DNA of 64,000 nucleotides, from assembly GCA_018697195.1 (NCBI GenBank), contig CM031859.1:52002828-52066827 (forward strand). Direction: 5' to 3'. The position numbers and the translations under genes were made by a program. The notes beneath the pieces were generated by a model. The model was not told the origin of the DNA. It saw nothing but the letters and a program-made list of their open reading frames with translations, and did not search any database. The stretch's first letter is position 1; each line of letters opens with the position of its first letter. Origin of the DNA: Certhia americana. Taxonomy: Eukaryota > Chordata > Aves > Passeriformes > Certhiidae. Shown here piece by piece: positions 54,601 through 64,000 of this stretch.

Positions 54601-57600
54601 ATTCATTATTTGAGAGGACAATCAAGAAAATCCCTCAGTTTATGTTTTCTCCATTTTATATCAGGCACATGAATCATGGGCATAGTGTATTTAAGTACAC
54701 GTCTGACCTGTATCTTTAGTAGTTAGAGGAAGAGAAATGTATTTACACATTCAGGCAATTGCCACAGGTGTTTCAACTCTATTGGAACACATTCTGCTAA
54801 TTTTAAAGGCTTCAGTTATGCTATGTTGGAGGAAGAAATCTGATTCTAAGCTCATTTAAAATGTTCTAAGCACTATCTCTAAGATTAGGAGAAAGTTAAA
54901 CATAGCTAGAAGCATATTGCATAAAACAAATATATCATTATACCAGTGTTATGAATAGCTGGTGGGAAATGCTTTACTCTCTGTTAGCATCTTCAGTGGG
55001 ATCAGCAGTACGCAGTGTAAGAAAAGCAAGGGAAAAGATACATAGGTTGGCAAAGAAAAAAGAAATCAGCAAGCTAACTGCAATGTTAGCCCTTAGCTAT
55101 TAATAAAATAGCCATTAGGAATAGCTTAATGGTTAGCTACTCTTCAGCTATTCCTTGATTAACATAATTAAATAAAATTCAGAGAGAATGATTAAGAAGC
55201 ACAACCCAGTTTGAGGTTGGCTTGAATATAAAAATTGATCTTAAAACTGAAAGTTTTTTTCCTGGTGTCGTCCTCCTTCACTTTTTTCTACATGAAGAAT
55301 ATCCACTGCTTCGTCACAACTAGAATGCTCTTTGCAAATCGGCACACAGTGATTAATTCCACGTTATCTTAATGAATAGACACCAACCTGTGGGAGAGTC
55401 TGAGTGAGGGGCAAAGGTAAACATGAGAGGGGAAAAAGGAGATTTTACTAAGTGAAGGTACCAAGAGAATGTCATTTTCTTATCTTAACACCTAAATATC
55501 TGAAGATGTTAAGCTTAAGATGTACGATCTACAGTGATAGACATAACTGTTGAGGTGTTTCAATTCATATAGGCTTTGGGTGTTTTTATTTTGTTCTAAA
55601 GATGAAGGAAAAAAAATCTGTTCAGAGATGCAACTTAAATCAACAATTCAAAGTTCAACCTTAATCTACAGATAAAAAAGGCTGCAGTCTGTTCCAATGT
55701 ACTTACAAAATAATGGACTGATGCGTTCAGGGTAGAAAAGCGCATGAGAAGTTATAAAAACTAGTATTCAAATTCTGAAATATTTCCCAAGACAAAAATT
55801 TTCCCAGGTTAAATGAACTTTTTAATAAGAACCCAAAAACTGAGTACCTAAGGTCCTAACATTAGCACACCATAATATTATAAAGTAGTATTTGGTCAAT
55901 CATCAAATTTTCTATTCATTCCCATTTCACTCGCATTTTAAAAGATTTTAAAAGCTGCAACTGGAAGGTTTCCTCTCAAATGCAAATGTAACTGGTATGT
56001 CTGAATTGCCTAATACAAGTCTTTCAATTCCACGGTGCATACAGCTTATTGCACACCTTTATATTTACATATACTTAAAACTTATTTTTAAAAAAAATCA
56101 TCTCCTGTATATCAAAATGAAATGTTTCCTACTCTATAGCATGTTCTGCTGTAATGCATAGTATATGACATTTTTATTTTCTGGGGAAAAAAAACAGTCA
56201 TTCCTTTTTTCCATTAGTTTGTAGGCAGGAAAATATCTCCTATGCATTACAGTGTCAACTAGTCATGATTCTTGGTTCAAGTTCAAAAATATTGTGAGCT
56301 TACTATGTTTCAAATTTAAGTTGATCACTTGCCCTTTTCAAAGGGTAGTAACATTAACACAAATCTCTTGATATTTCCATAGTCTGAGACATAACAGATC
56401 ACAGAAAAGATAATGAGTTTTCAGCTATTTCATTATATTGCTTCCAGTACCAGGTGACAAAAACAAATATTGCTGACAATCCTCAATGATCGTGGAACAC
56501 GTCTAGTGTCTCTAGGATTAAGTTTTAAAAAACTTTACTTCATTTCCCAGTACAATCAAATAGTTTATATAACAGGTCAAAGTACAAATAACAGAAGGTC
56601 AAATTTATGTTGCTTAGCTACTAAGCACCATTTTTTCATATCTTCACAGAGACTAGCACAAGAATTTCAAGAATTCCTTCTTATGCTGAGGCATGTTACC
56701 AGCCAACATTGAAATGGGCCTGATATTTCCATCTGTTTACATGTTCTGCTACATGCAACAAGTGTCTGAAAGAAATTCTCGTAAGAAATTCTTATCTAAA
56801 GGTTGCTACTATTTCCCTCTTAATTCCATTGATTTCTTCTCCTTTACAAAAAAACCTAACTAGTCAGCACACTTCACCTATGCAGACACTGTCCTAACCA
56901 CAGAAGAACACAACATGACTAGCCACAGAATAAAGTAATCCTGCATTATAGAGACTGCATTATAAATTTCAATGTACACTCTTTTGGATTCATTTGGCAA
57001 ATAAAACAGTAGGCAACCCAAAAAATGAAAGCAAACTTTAGGCAGTCAAGGCTTTCACCCTAGTGGCAATAATTTTTTAGCTAGGTTGAAAATATTTTCT
57101 CAAAAACAATTAACTACTTTTTTTGCACTGAAAGTGTAGTTGAAGTGACAGATGCATGCACACTCTGCCACCAAAAGCACAAAGGGTAACTCTTCTAGGA
57201 CTGCAGTGCACCACCCTACTCTGGGCCTTCTCCTCAGAGGGGTCAAGTTATCACTACTCTGAACAGACACTATCACCAATTGCTGCTTCTCATTGTTGCT
57301 GCACAGCTGAACTCCAAGAAGATCTGCAGCCATATTTAATTTAAATATGTAAATGAATTATGACTCCTTTGGGACAGAAGGCACCACAGGAAAAGAGTCC
57401 ACTTTATAAGATGCTGTAAACTTAATTTTCTAGGAGATTGGATACAGGTCTACAAGAGTTCCACAGCTGGTTTCAGGCATAACTTCGACTCATCTAACTT
57501 ATGTCTCATTAAAATTAGTGCAATCTGTTTTCAGCAGACTTGAAGATAGCACTGGTGACTAAAAGTGGACTAGCAACACAGCTGTTGCTGCCATGAAATC

Positions 57601-57863
57601 TCCCTGCTGGGGTTAAAATTCTTTCAGTGTTCCCCTCCTTGAAGTCACTTTGCTGTTAAGGCTTTGAAACACACAGATGTGTGAGGCTACTAACTACATA
57701 CTATCCCCTCAGGTTTATGGGGAAAAAAAACTTTCTCATATTCAGTCCTAAGACTGAGACTCATATGAGAGAGTGAAAATAAGAAGAGACTCTAGCAACT
57801 CAGTTTACAGGAATCAAAAAAAGGTGGGACATATCATAAATCTGTGTTTTATTTGTTTTGTTT

Positions 57864-57912
57864 AAAAAAAAAAAAAACAACATACAAACAAAAACCCAAA
57901 ACAAAACAAAAA
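57864..57912. repeat. A-rich (CAAAA)n repeat
   Basis: A14 followed by CAACATACAAACAAAAACCC and (AAAAC)n. The same composition as the 51-kb tracts. Confidence 0.88.
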
Positions 57913-59658
57913 TGTTATTCGTGTCATGCCAAAAATATAAAACCATTGAATACACAAAGATAATCTGAGTTGTTGCTTCACTCTTCTCATCATATTATCA
58001 AAGCACTTCTAAGGGTATTCCAAATCTGAATAAATGAACAAATGGTAAATCTTTTGCTCCTTGTGCTTTATGGAGTATGAATCCAGTACAATGCTACCCA
58101 GCTCTCTATCACAGCCGATAAATATCAGAGTTTCAGAAGTACATGTGAATATAGTGAAAACTACTAAAGTAGGCCATTTTTGTTTTAATACTTTTCCTTC
58201 CCTCTCTGACTCCAGAAGGACTGTTAATGTGTTAAAGAATCACCTTCCCCTCTCCAAGGATAGTGCAGCACTGCCCTTCACTGCACAGTTCGACCTCTTC
58301 ATTTGTCTTTGAAAGCACTCTGTATAAGCAGCTGCTCTTCATGGTAACTACCTCCTTTGATTAGCTGTTATGAAAGCCTCTATCAATAGCATATCTTTTT
58401 ATCTCATATCTTCTGACATACTTTGAAAATCCTATTACACTGGACTCTACCCTCAAGGTCTGAGTTTAAGCTGCACCCTCCTCGTTAACTGTATTATAAT
58501 TGCTGTCAGCCTAAACCTGTTTTTCTCCAGAGCACCACTAGACAATGCTGACGAGGTATTTGTGGTCTGAAACATCCTGGCAGGCTCTCTCCAACACTGT
58601 AATGCTTTAGAGGTATTATTGCACAGATCTGATTTGTTCAAAACACTGCACAAGTCTGTGTCGTGTCTCCCTACAGGCACATCAGAGGTCACAAACACGG
58701 TCCTTCAAAGTCCAGGCTTGCCCTTATTAGCATGCAGCTCTGTGTCTCAATACCACACATTTGTTCTGTTTATACCCTACGATCTCTTGCATGCACTGAG
58801 TGAAATCCTCTCCTGATATAACCTTTGAAAAAAACAGAAAGTACCAGCATCAAGAGGAAAAAGAACTTTAAAAAAAAAATTCAGAAGTTGCTCATTTCAA
58901 TGACAACAGCCAGTATTGAAACCAACTAATGCCTACAGTACATTTATATACACGCACACACTTCCACAGCTTGAGATTTTAGAAATTTTCCAGTCTTATC
59001 TCAAAAGCAAACTCTTCCTTTTTGTTAGCAGCCACTGATAATAGCCCTCGGTTCAAAATTTGGTAAGGCTTCTCTACAGGGCAGCATTGCCACCATGGAC
59101 GTTGCTTTTACCCTTAAGTTTCCTGTGGCCTAGGAGCACCCAGAGGACTCTCTGACCCACAGAATTCTTTCCAGTAGCTGAAATGCATGACTCCCATTTT
59201 TAGCAACTTCACTAAATCTCTTAGAGGATTTACAACTAGAACCACAGTTAGTATTCATATTCTTTTCACTTTTATTAAAACTAGTTTTAGTTTCCCCACT
59301 TGCAATTTGTCATACCTGTAAAGAAAGCTTGTTTTCTTCTTTATAAACATGTTTCAAATGTCCCTTATCAATTACCAAAATAAATTCCAATTTAAATTAA
59401 CTAACATCTCTTACAATATTCTTCAAAGCCTTGCCACTAGGCATTTGTTCCTCACAGTTACATACTCAGCTAGTCCCAAGATACATGCAAACAACTACAA
59501 GGTTTCCTTCTCCTGTTGTCTCCTTGCTTATTTCTGGTTTTGGTATGGTTCTCAAAAGGATAGCAACTACTTCAAAGCAGTTGATTGTCCTTGTGAAATT
59601 ATCAGCAAAATTCGTATTTAGAGACTGCTAGAAACTTGGAAGTTTGGAAACTACAGTT

Positions 59659-59677
59659 AAAAAAAAAAAAAAAAAAA
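59659..59677. repeat. A19 homopolymer
   Basis: Nineteen consecutive A after CTACAGTT. A shorter T12 run follows at 59757-59768. Confidence 0.88.
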
Positions 59678-61697
59678 TCTGTTGGCTATTAGATGATATT
59701 CCTGATTTCTGAAACAAGTTTAAGTGGGGAGATAAGCCCCCCAAAAAAATCTTAGATTTTTTTTTTTTATCCTAACTAGTGACTGCAGCTCAAAATATCT
59801 ATGCAATATTCCCACTGCCTCCCTGAGCTTCCTTTTCTCTTTCTGACAAAGCGGATTCTACACGAGCAAGTTGCCTGAAAAGACATATTAGAGAGAAACA
59901 ACAAGTTCACAAAGAGGCCTGTCAGTCTTGCTGTACCACACAAAGTACAAGAAGCTTTAACTACTGTGATTTTGGGATCAGAACTCACTCTTCCCTACAG
60001 TGTGGAAAACAAACAACAGAAATAACAATTAAAAAAATAAAATATATCACTTAAGTTTTACAGTACTTAACACACTCCAGCTTCTATTCCTTCCTACCTC
60101 ATGTTTCCCCTTAACAGAGGTGGCAGGTAGTAATATAAATGTAGTAGCACTTCTGTTCTAAAATCTAAAGTGGTTGCAAATTACTAAGTTGAATATAAAA
60201 TTAATTATCAAACTGCAACATCAGAAAAATTGTACAAGATTGGACATAAATCTTTGTGCTTGGAATTGTTAATCCTGAAACATTCTTTCAAAAATACTAA
60301 GCTCTGTAAATGAACCTAAACTCCTTCCTCTCATGAGGAAGTTTCTCACTCTATTGTGCTTGTCAGAAAATGCACAAATTCAGCTGCAGCAGAGCATTCC
60401 ACAGCTGCGGGTACAAAGGACACACAGTGAGTGTTAAGCATTAAACCAACACGAACAGCAAATTGATTTTCCAGGAGAGCCTTTTAGAGCATTTCAAAAC
60501 TTCAAAATGGAGGGAAGGGAGCAGAAAAGGGAAACCACAAAAACTGAAGTGCTTTTTTCTTCTGTGGAAGCAATTCAACACAAGATACAGATGACAGAAA
60601 ACATAAGATATCACAACTATTAAATAATAACAAGTTATGCTAATTACAATTTTGAATAGGACGCTATTTTCAGGGTCATAGAATTCAAATGGAAAGTGGC
60701 TCAACATATACAACCAACACTTGTATTCAAGTTAGCAGTGAGGATACCATTTGTTTACACTGTTTCTTGAATCGATTGTAAAATACTCAATCATACAATT
60801 TGAAAAGTAAAATGTCCTAAAAGTTGGTGTAGGTGGCCACATAGAGTTAAGATAATTAAGAAGTATCTGGTCAGCCAGAGGGGATCCCCTTGCAGTCCAC
60901 CCACCAAAGGCTGAGGAGGTCAGCTCCAGCCTCCCCCACATTTTGGAGGTGTAGGGAGGCACAGCTAAGTCACTGGCCCTTGCAAAGGCTGTGGGCATCC
61001 TGTTGGCAGACAACAACAGCCCTATACCATATACCTATGCCTCATTCCCTGTGCCCATATCTAGACTGACAACAGAATTCAAAAACAGCAGAACAGCGTG
61101 GTGCTGTGTTACCAGGTGCACATCTGATGTAGCAATCAAGGAATCTCAACCTGTACCAGTGTGCAGAATGGCCTTCCCAAAGCAGGCTGTGGGCTTGGGA
61201 AAGACAGGCTGTGAGAACTAGTACTCATACAGCACAAGTTGCTTGCACAGGCTTCTAAATTGGTCAAATAAAATTTACATTTTCGTGACAGCATGAAGAT
61301 AGAAGTGGGAGGAGAGTAAGTACTTCACTGCTACGATTGCTCATTCAAACTCCCAACTGTTTCAGCTTTCCAATAAAGCTAATCGGCTTTCCTTAACTTT
61401 TAACAGTTCTCCAGTTTCACACCTCCAATTCATGAATTTCTACAAACCTACGGGCAAAGAGGATGGCTGGTTTAACAAAATCCAAGCCATTCCAACACTG
61501 CAAGACGAGGAATAGATGAGGACAGATTGGGAATTTGGGACAGGAAAAGTTCACATAACCTCAAATAACCCAGTCACTGTTTCTTTACGCTGGGTAGTGA
61601 GAGTTTGGAGGGTTTTGTTTATTAACATGTAGATGCACATACATTGCTGTGCTACCTCTCTTCTCCCTAGTTTGTACCTAGTCAAAATCCCAAATTT

Positions 61698-61716
61698 AAA
61701 AAAAAAAAAAAAAAAA
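61698..61716. repeat. A19 homopolymer bordering the CpG island
   Basis: Nineteen A, then TTAAAAAACCC, about 35 bases before the first CpG of the island. Its polarity does not fit a poly(A) tail of the island sequence in either orientation. Confidence 0.88.
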
Positions 61717-62001
61717 TTAAAAAACCCAAAGAAGAAGCCAACCAACCAAACAGCCCGTCGCTACAGGCAGCGTTGTCAGCACGGGCTGACAGCGGGGCGG
61801 GCGGCAGGGTGCGGACCCCGCTGCTGGCACAGGGCCGGCTCCGCGCTCCGGCCGCAGCTCCGCGGCCGCGGGGACGAACCGCGCCAGCGCCCGCGGCTCC
61901 GGCGAGTTCTCTACCGCCACCTCCTGGCCCCTGCCGGCCCGCAGGGCCCGGAACAGCTCCGAAAGATGCTCGGAAAGTCGGGAGAAGGCGAGTGAGGGGG
62001 G
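61717..62001 (-). other. Coding-like open frame inside the CpG island, unidentified
   Basis: One minus-strand frame stays open for 94 codons between TAA at 62002-62004 and a stop at 61717-61719. It has no in-frame ATG, so it would need a splice acceptor or a non-AUG start. The first part has a balanced composition (LSEHLSELFRALRAGRGQEV, then AVENSPEPRALARFVPAAAE) with Glu, Leu, Phe and Val well placed, unlike the Gly/Ala/Arg-only readings of the other frames. After about residue 60 it becomes Pro/Arg/Cys-rich and runs into the poly(A)-derived tract. A pyrimidine-rich stretch precedes it, with CTCTAAC upstream. I do not recognise a family. CpG-rich DNA has few stops, so chance is a real alternative. 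Confidence 0.25.
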
Positions 62002-62010
62002 TTAGAGGTG
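61750..62010. promoter_or_regulatory. CpG island, possible intronic promoter or alternative exon
   Basis: An abrupt GC-rich block inside AT-rich intron. By hand count it has about 34 CpG in about 250 bases, including CCGCGGCCGCGG near 61859. GC-box-like GGGGCGGG lies near 61793. CpG density this high indicates protection from methylation, as at promoters. It could be an alternative first exon or promoter of PTPRK, a promoter of a non-coding RNA, or an unmethylated intronic island. It does not encode a PTPRK-type signal peptide in any frame I read, so it is unlikely to be the canonical exon 1. No TATA box is evident. Confidence 0.75.
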
Positions 62011-64000
62011 GTCTCGAGAGAAACTCACTGGCAGGGAAAACCAAACCTAACCCAACCCACAAAAATGCCCAAACAAACCACGAAAAACAAACTAGGAAAA
62101 TATAGGAAATGAGAGCTTTTTTTTTTTGGTGGTGGTTGGTTTTTTTTAAAAGCTTCATTTGCTTCCGCCAACCAAAAGAGGAAAGAAAGGCATCAAGCCA
62201 GAAGGAGAAACCAAAAAATGAGGAGACACAAAAACAAATAGTATGACAAACTCAAGCCAGCTGAGCTCCCAACAGCAGCTTCCCCCAGACTGCATTAGGT
62301 TTTAGTGAAATGGGAAAAAACTAAGCAGCATTGTCTGTGTCAACAAAAAAACTATCAGGTATCTACAAAAGGCCTGCTCCACGGCAAGCCTGAGAGCCTG
62401 CAAGCTGAGGAGAGGTCACCTGGATATTTGTCTATGCCGTATCTCTTCTTGCCACCTGCCTTCCTGAAGGTCTCCCCTAGAGAACAGGGTTTTCATGTGT
62501 TTCAGTACCAGAAGGAGATACCATACACTGCTGAAACCATACTACAGCTTTCAGTCAGCTTCCTGGAGCTCTTCCAGCGGAAAGTTTAAACCCCACGGAA
62601 GCAGGCAAGGCCTCCCCCATCCATCATTTAGATAGGTCCCAGCTAGTTAGGAAAAGACAATTTGGGAACATCAGAAATCCCTTCATGCCCACTACTAAAT
62701 GGCTTGAGAAGAAAAAGACACTTTTGCACAAGGTAGGGAGAAGCAAAGCACTCATCTTGAGTCTTTTCTTAAAGCTTCTTCTCTGATGATTTTTTTTTTT
62801 CCATTTTACTTCCTGGTTACTGACAAAAGGAATTTGTTTCTGGAAATAAACTGGACCCAACTTTAAAGAAAATTACTGTATATATGAAGGTAGACATTCC
62901 AAGAGAAATTAAAGTTCAGTCAAAAAACTAATACATGAAAATGTATGTGTTTGTGTCAGAAAAATTATGTTCTTTGCTTTTGTGCATTTGCTGTGGTACC
63001 TAAGACTACCATCCAAGACTCTATCTCAAAAAAAAAAAAAAAAAAAAGAAATATCGTTCACATGTTCAATGCCTGCAAAAATCACACTACTTAAACATCT
63101 GGCAAAACATATTGATTTTGTGGTTAAATGTCAGGTTAATGTTGCATAATTAGTGCAGATGTAATTACACAGAATTCTTTCTCATAAAAAATTATCCACA
63201 GTTCTCATAACAAAAAAAATTAAAAAAAGGAAACAGAACCCAAAAGAAAACAAACAAACAAAATAAGCCACCCACACATAACTTCTGTAATTTACAAATG
63301 TGGCTTACAAGCATCTGAAATTGATGCTTTCCGCTATCTCAAACATAGGCTACTTATAGAAACAGATCTTATAACAACAACACATGTAAAATAAAATGTG
63401 TCCAACTTTGTTTGTTAGAACAATTTACATGCACTTGCGTGACACCACACTACGAGCAACTCAACTCTACATTCCTGTCCAAACAAATCTAATCTCTTCC
63501 TTACAACAAGCGCTCCAGAGCCTTCAAGTTGATTTTACCCAAGAGTATTTCTGGGCTATCTTTGGAATGCTTGTGGGGTGGGGGGAGGGGTGAGGGACCA
63601 GGGGGGAGTGGAAGAAACACTAGCAAGTAATAAGCAAATGCAGATGAAAATTAAGCCCTACTTTGTGTGTCGACCAAAAAAAAAAATTATGCCATTCCCT
63701 ATAAATCACTGCTTGGTTAACTGACCTCTGCTAAAATGTTTACAATGTTAATGCTGTCCTGTAAATTCAATCTCTATGAAAAATGGCACTTTTGCCTCCT
63801 CTATTAATTTATGTTATTCCATTCATGTGTGCTTGCACATTGGATAATAAATTATGTCCTCATAGCCTGCTCTATGTTCAGCTTTCCTTTTACCAATAAA
63901 AAATGCTACTTAAAATAGGCAGGTTTGCTACAAAGTTTTGATTAACAATATCTTTAAAATCTGAGAATAAAATAAGGAATTTCATCTCAACTCAGAAGCA
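62011..64000. other. Non-coding intronic stretch to the window end
   Basis: AT-rich DNA with a T11 run near 62118, A20 at 63028-63047 and an A-rich CAAA tract at about 63210-63265. A G-rich patch at about 63573-63610 (GGGGTGGGGGGAGGGG and GGGGGGAG) could form a G-quadruplex. The last 300 bases look like unique intron. No exon was recognised. Confidence 0.5.
63028..63047. repeat. A20 homopolymer
   Basis: Twenty consecutive A after GACTCTATCTC. The preceding bases resemble the end of a primate Alu, but the rest does not and the genome appears avian. Confidence 0.88.

Larger units (their letters stand above)
26303..61697. other. Long non-coding intronic stretch
   Basis: About 35 kb of AT-rich DNA with no recognised gene and no recognised mobile element. 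It holds homopolymer and CAAA-type repeats, listed separately, and many chance open frames of at most 115 codons. GC-richer unidentified patches lie at about 32660-32790, 43240-43420 and 60840-61210. Old, diverged repeats could be hidden here and would need a profile search. Confidence 0.55.
5694..64000 (-). other. PTPRK: PTPRK intron 1, 3' part (at least 58 kb)
   Basis: Everything above 5693 lies upstream of the MAM exon on the gene's strand and should belong to the first intron, unless the CpG island near 61.9 kb is an alternative first exon. PTPRK is known for a very large first intron. Exon 1 (5' UTR and signal peptide) was not found. The intron holds three minus-strand CR1 loci, one plus-strand LTR, simple repeats and one CpG island. 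Confidence 0.8.

Noticed and set aside
60732..61221. GC-richer patch with 94- and 76-codon open frames, perhaps an old retroelement
   Set aside because: Neither translation matched a gag, pol, env or LINE motif that I can recognise, and no LTR or tail borders it.
61750..62010. CpG island as the canonical PTPRK exon 1
   Set aside because: No ATG followed by a hydrophobic signal peptide and the expected junction to the MAM exon was found on the minus strand. It stays open only as an alternative promoter or exon.
61698..62010. CpG island as a simple processed pseudogene with the adjacent A-run as its tail
   Set aside because: An A-run on the plus strand at the low-coordinate side has the wrong polarity for a tail of either orientation of the island, and no flanking duplication was seen.
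61682..62158. Longest open frame in the window (158 codons, minus strand) with an ATG start
   Set aside because: It runs through a poly-T/GT tract, the CpG island and the A19 run. The translation is hydrophobic low complexity, then Gly/Ala/Arg-rich, then poly-Phe. This is expected from composition alone.
62990..63047. Alu-like 3' end (GACTCTATCTC followed by A20)
   Set aside because: The similarity covers only about 11 bases before the A-run; the rest does not match Alu or 7SL, and the CR1 content points to a bird or reptile.
1..64000. CRISPR arrays, tRNA or rRNA genes, bacterial or phage modules
   Set aside because: No regularly spaced repeats, no cloverleaf with A and B boxes and no rRNA core sequence was seen. 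The window is vertebrate intronic DNA.

Overview
The window is AT-rich vertebrate nuclear DNA, most likely from a bird. The only protein-coding sequence I can support is one 123-bp internal exon on the minus strand at 5571-5693. Its 40 complete codons read as the start of the extracellular MAM domain of the receptor tyrosine phosphatase PTPRK (R-PTP-kappa), and it has good splice sites on both sides. Bird is inferred from several 3'-end fragments of the CR1 LINE, which dominates avian genomes (reptiles also carry it), from the low repeat density, and from a short TG...CA LTR.

Layout in plus-strand coordinates; PTPRK reads right to left. 1-5570 is the start of the intron after the exon (intron 2 by human numbering). 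5571-5693 is the exon. 5694-64000 is the end of the very long preceding intron (intron 1). That intron contains three CR1 loci, all on the minus strand (14183-14860, 15815-16305, 20575-20870), one probable solo LTR on the plus strand (25970-26302) with a possible 6-bp target-site duplication, many A-rich simple repeats, and one isolated CpG island (about 61750-62010). The rest is unique-looking AT-rich intron.

No operon, bacterial gene, CRISPR array, tRNA or rRNA is visible. Nearly all open frames are short chance ORFs in intronic or repeat DNA. The most interesting loci are the CpG island, whose minus strand also carries a coding-like open frame, the solo LTR, and a marked excess of A-runs on the plus strand, which is the template strand of PTPRK. 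I did not find a convincing new biological system.
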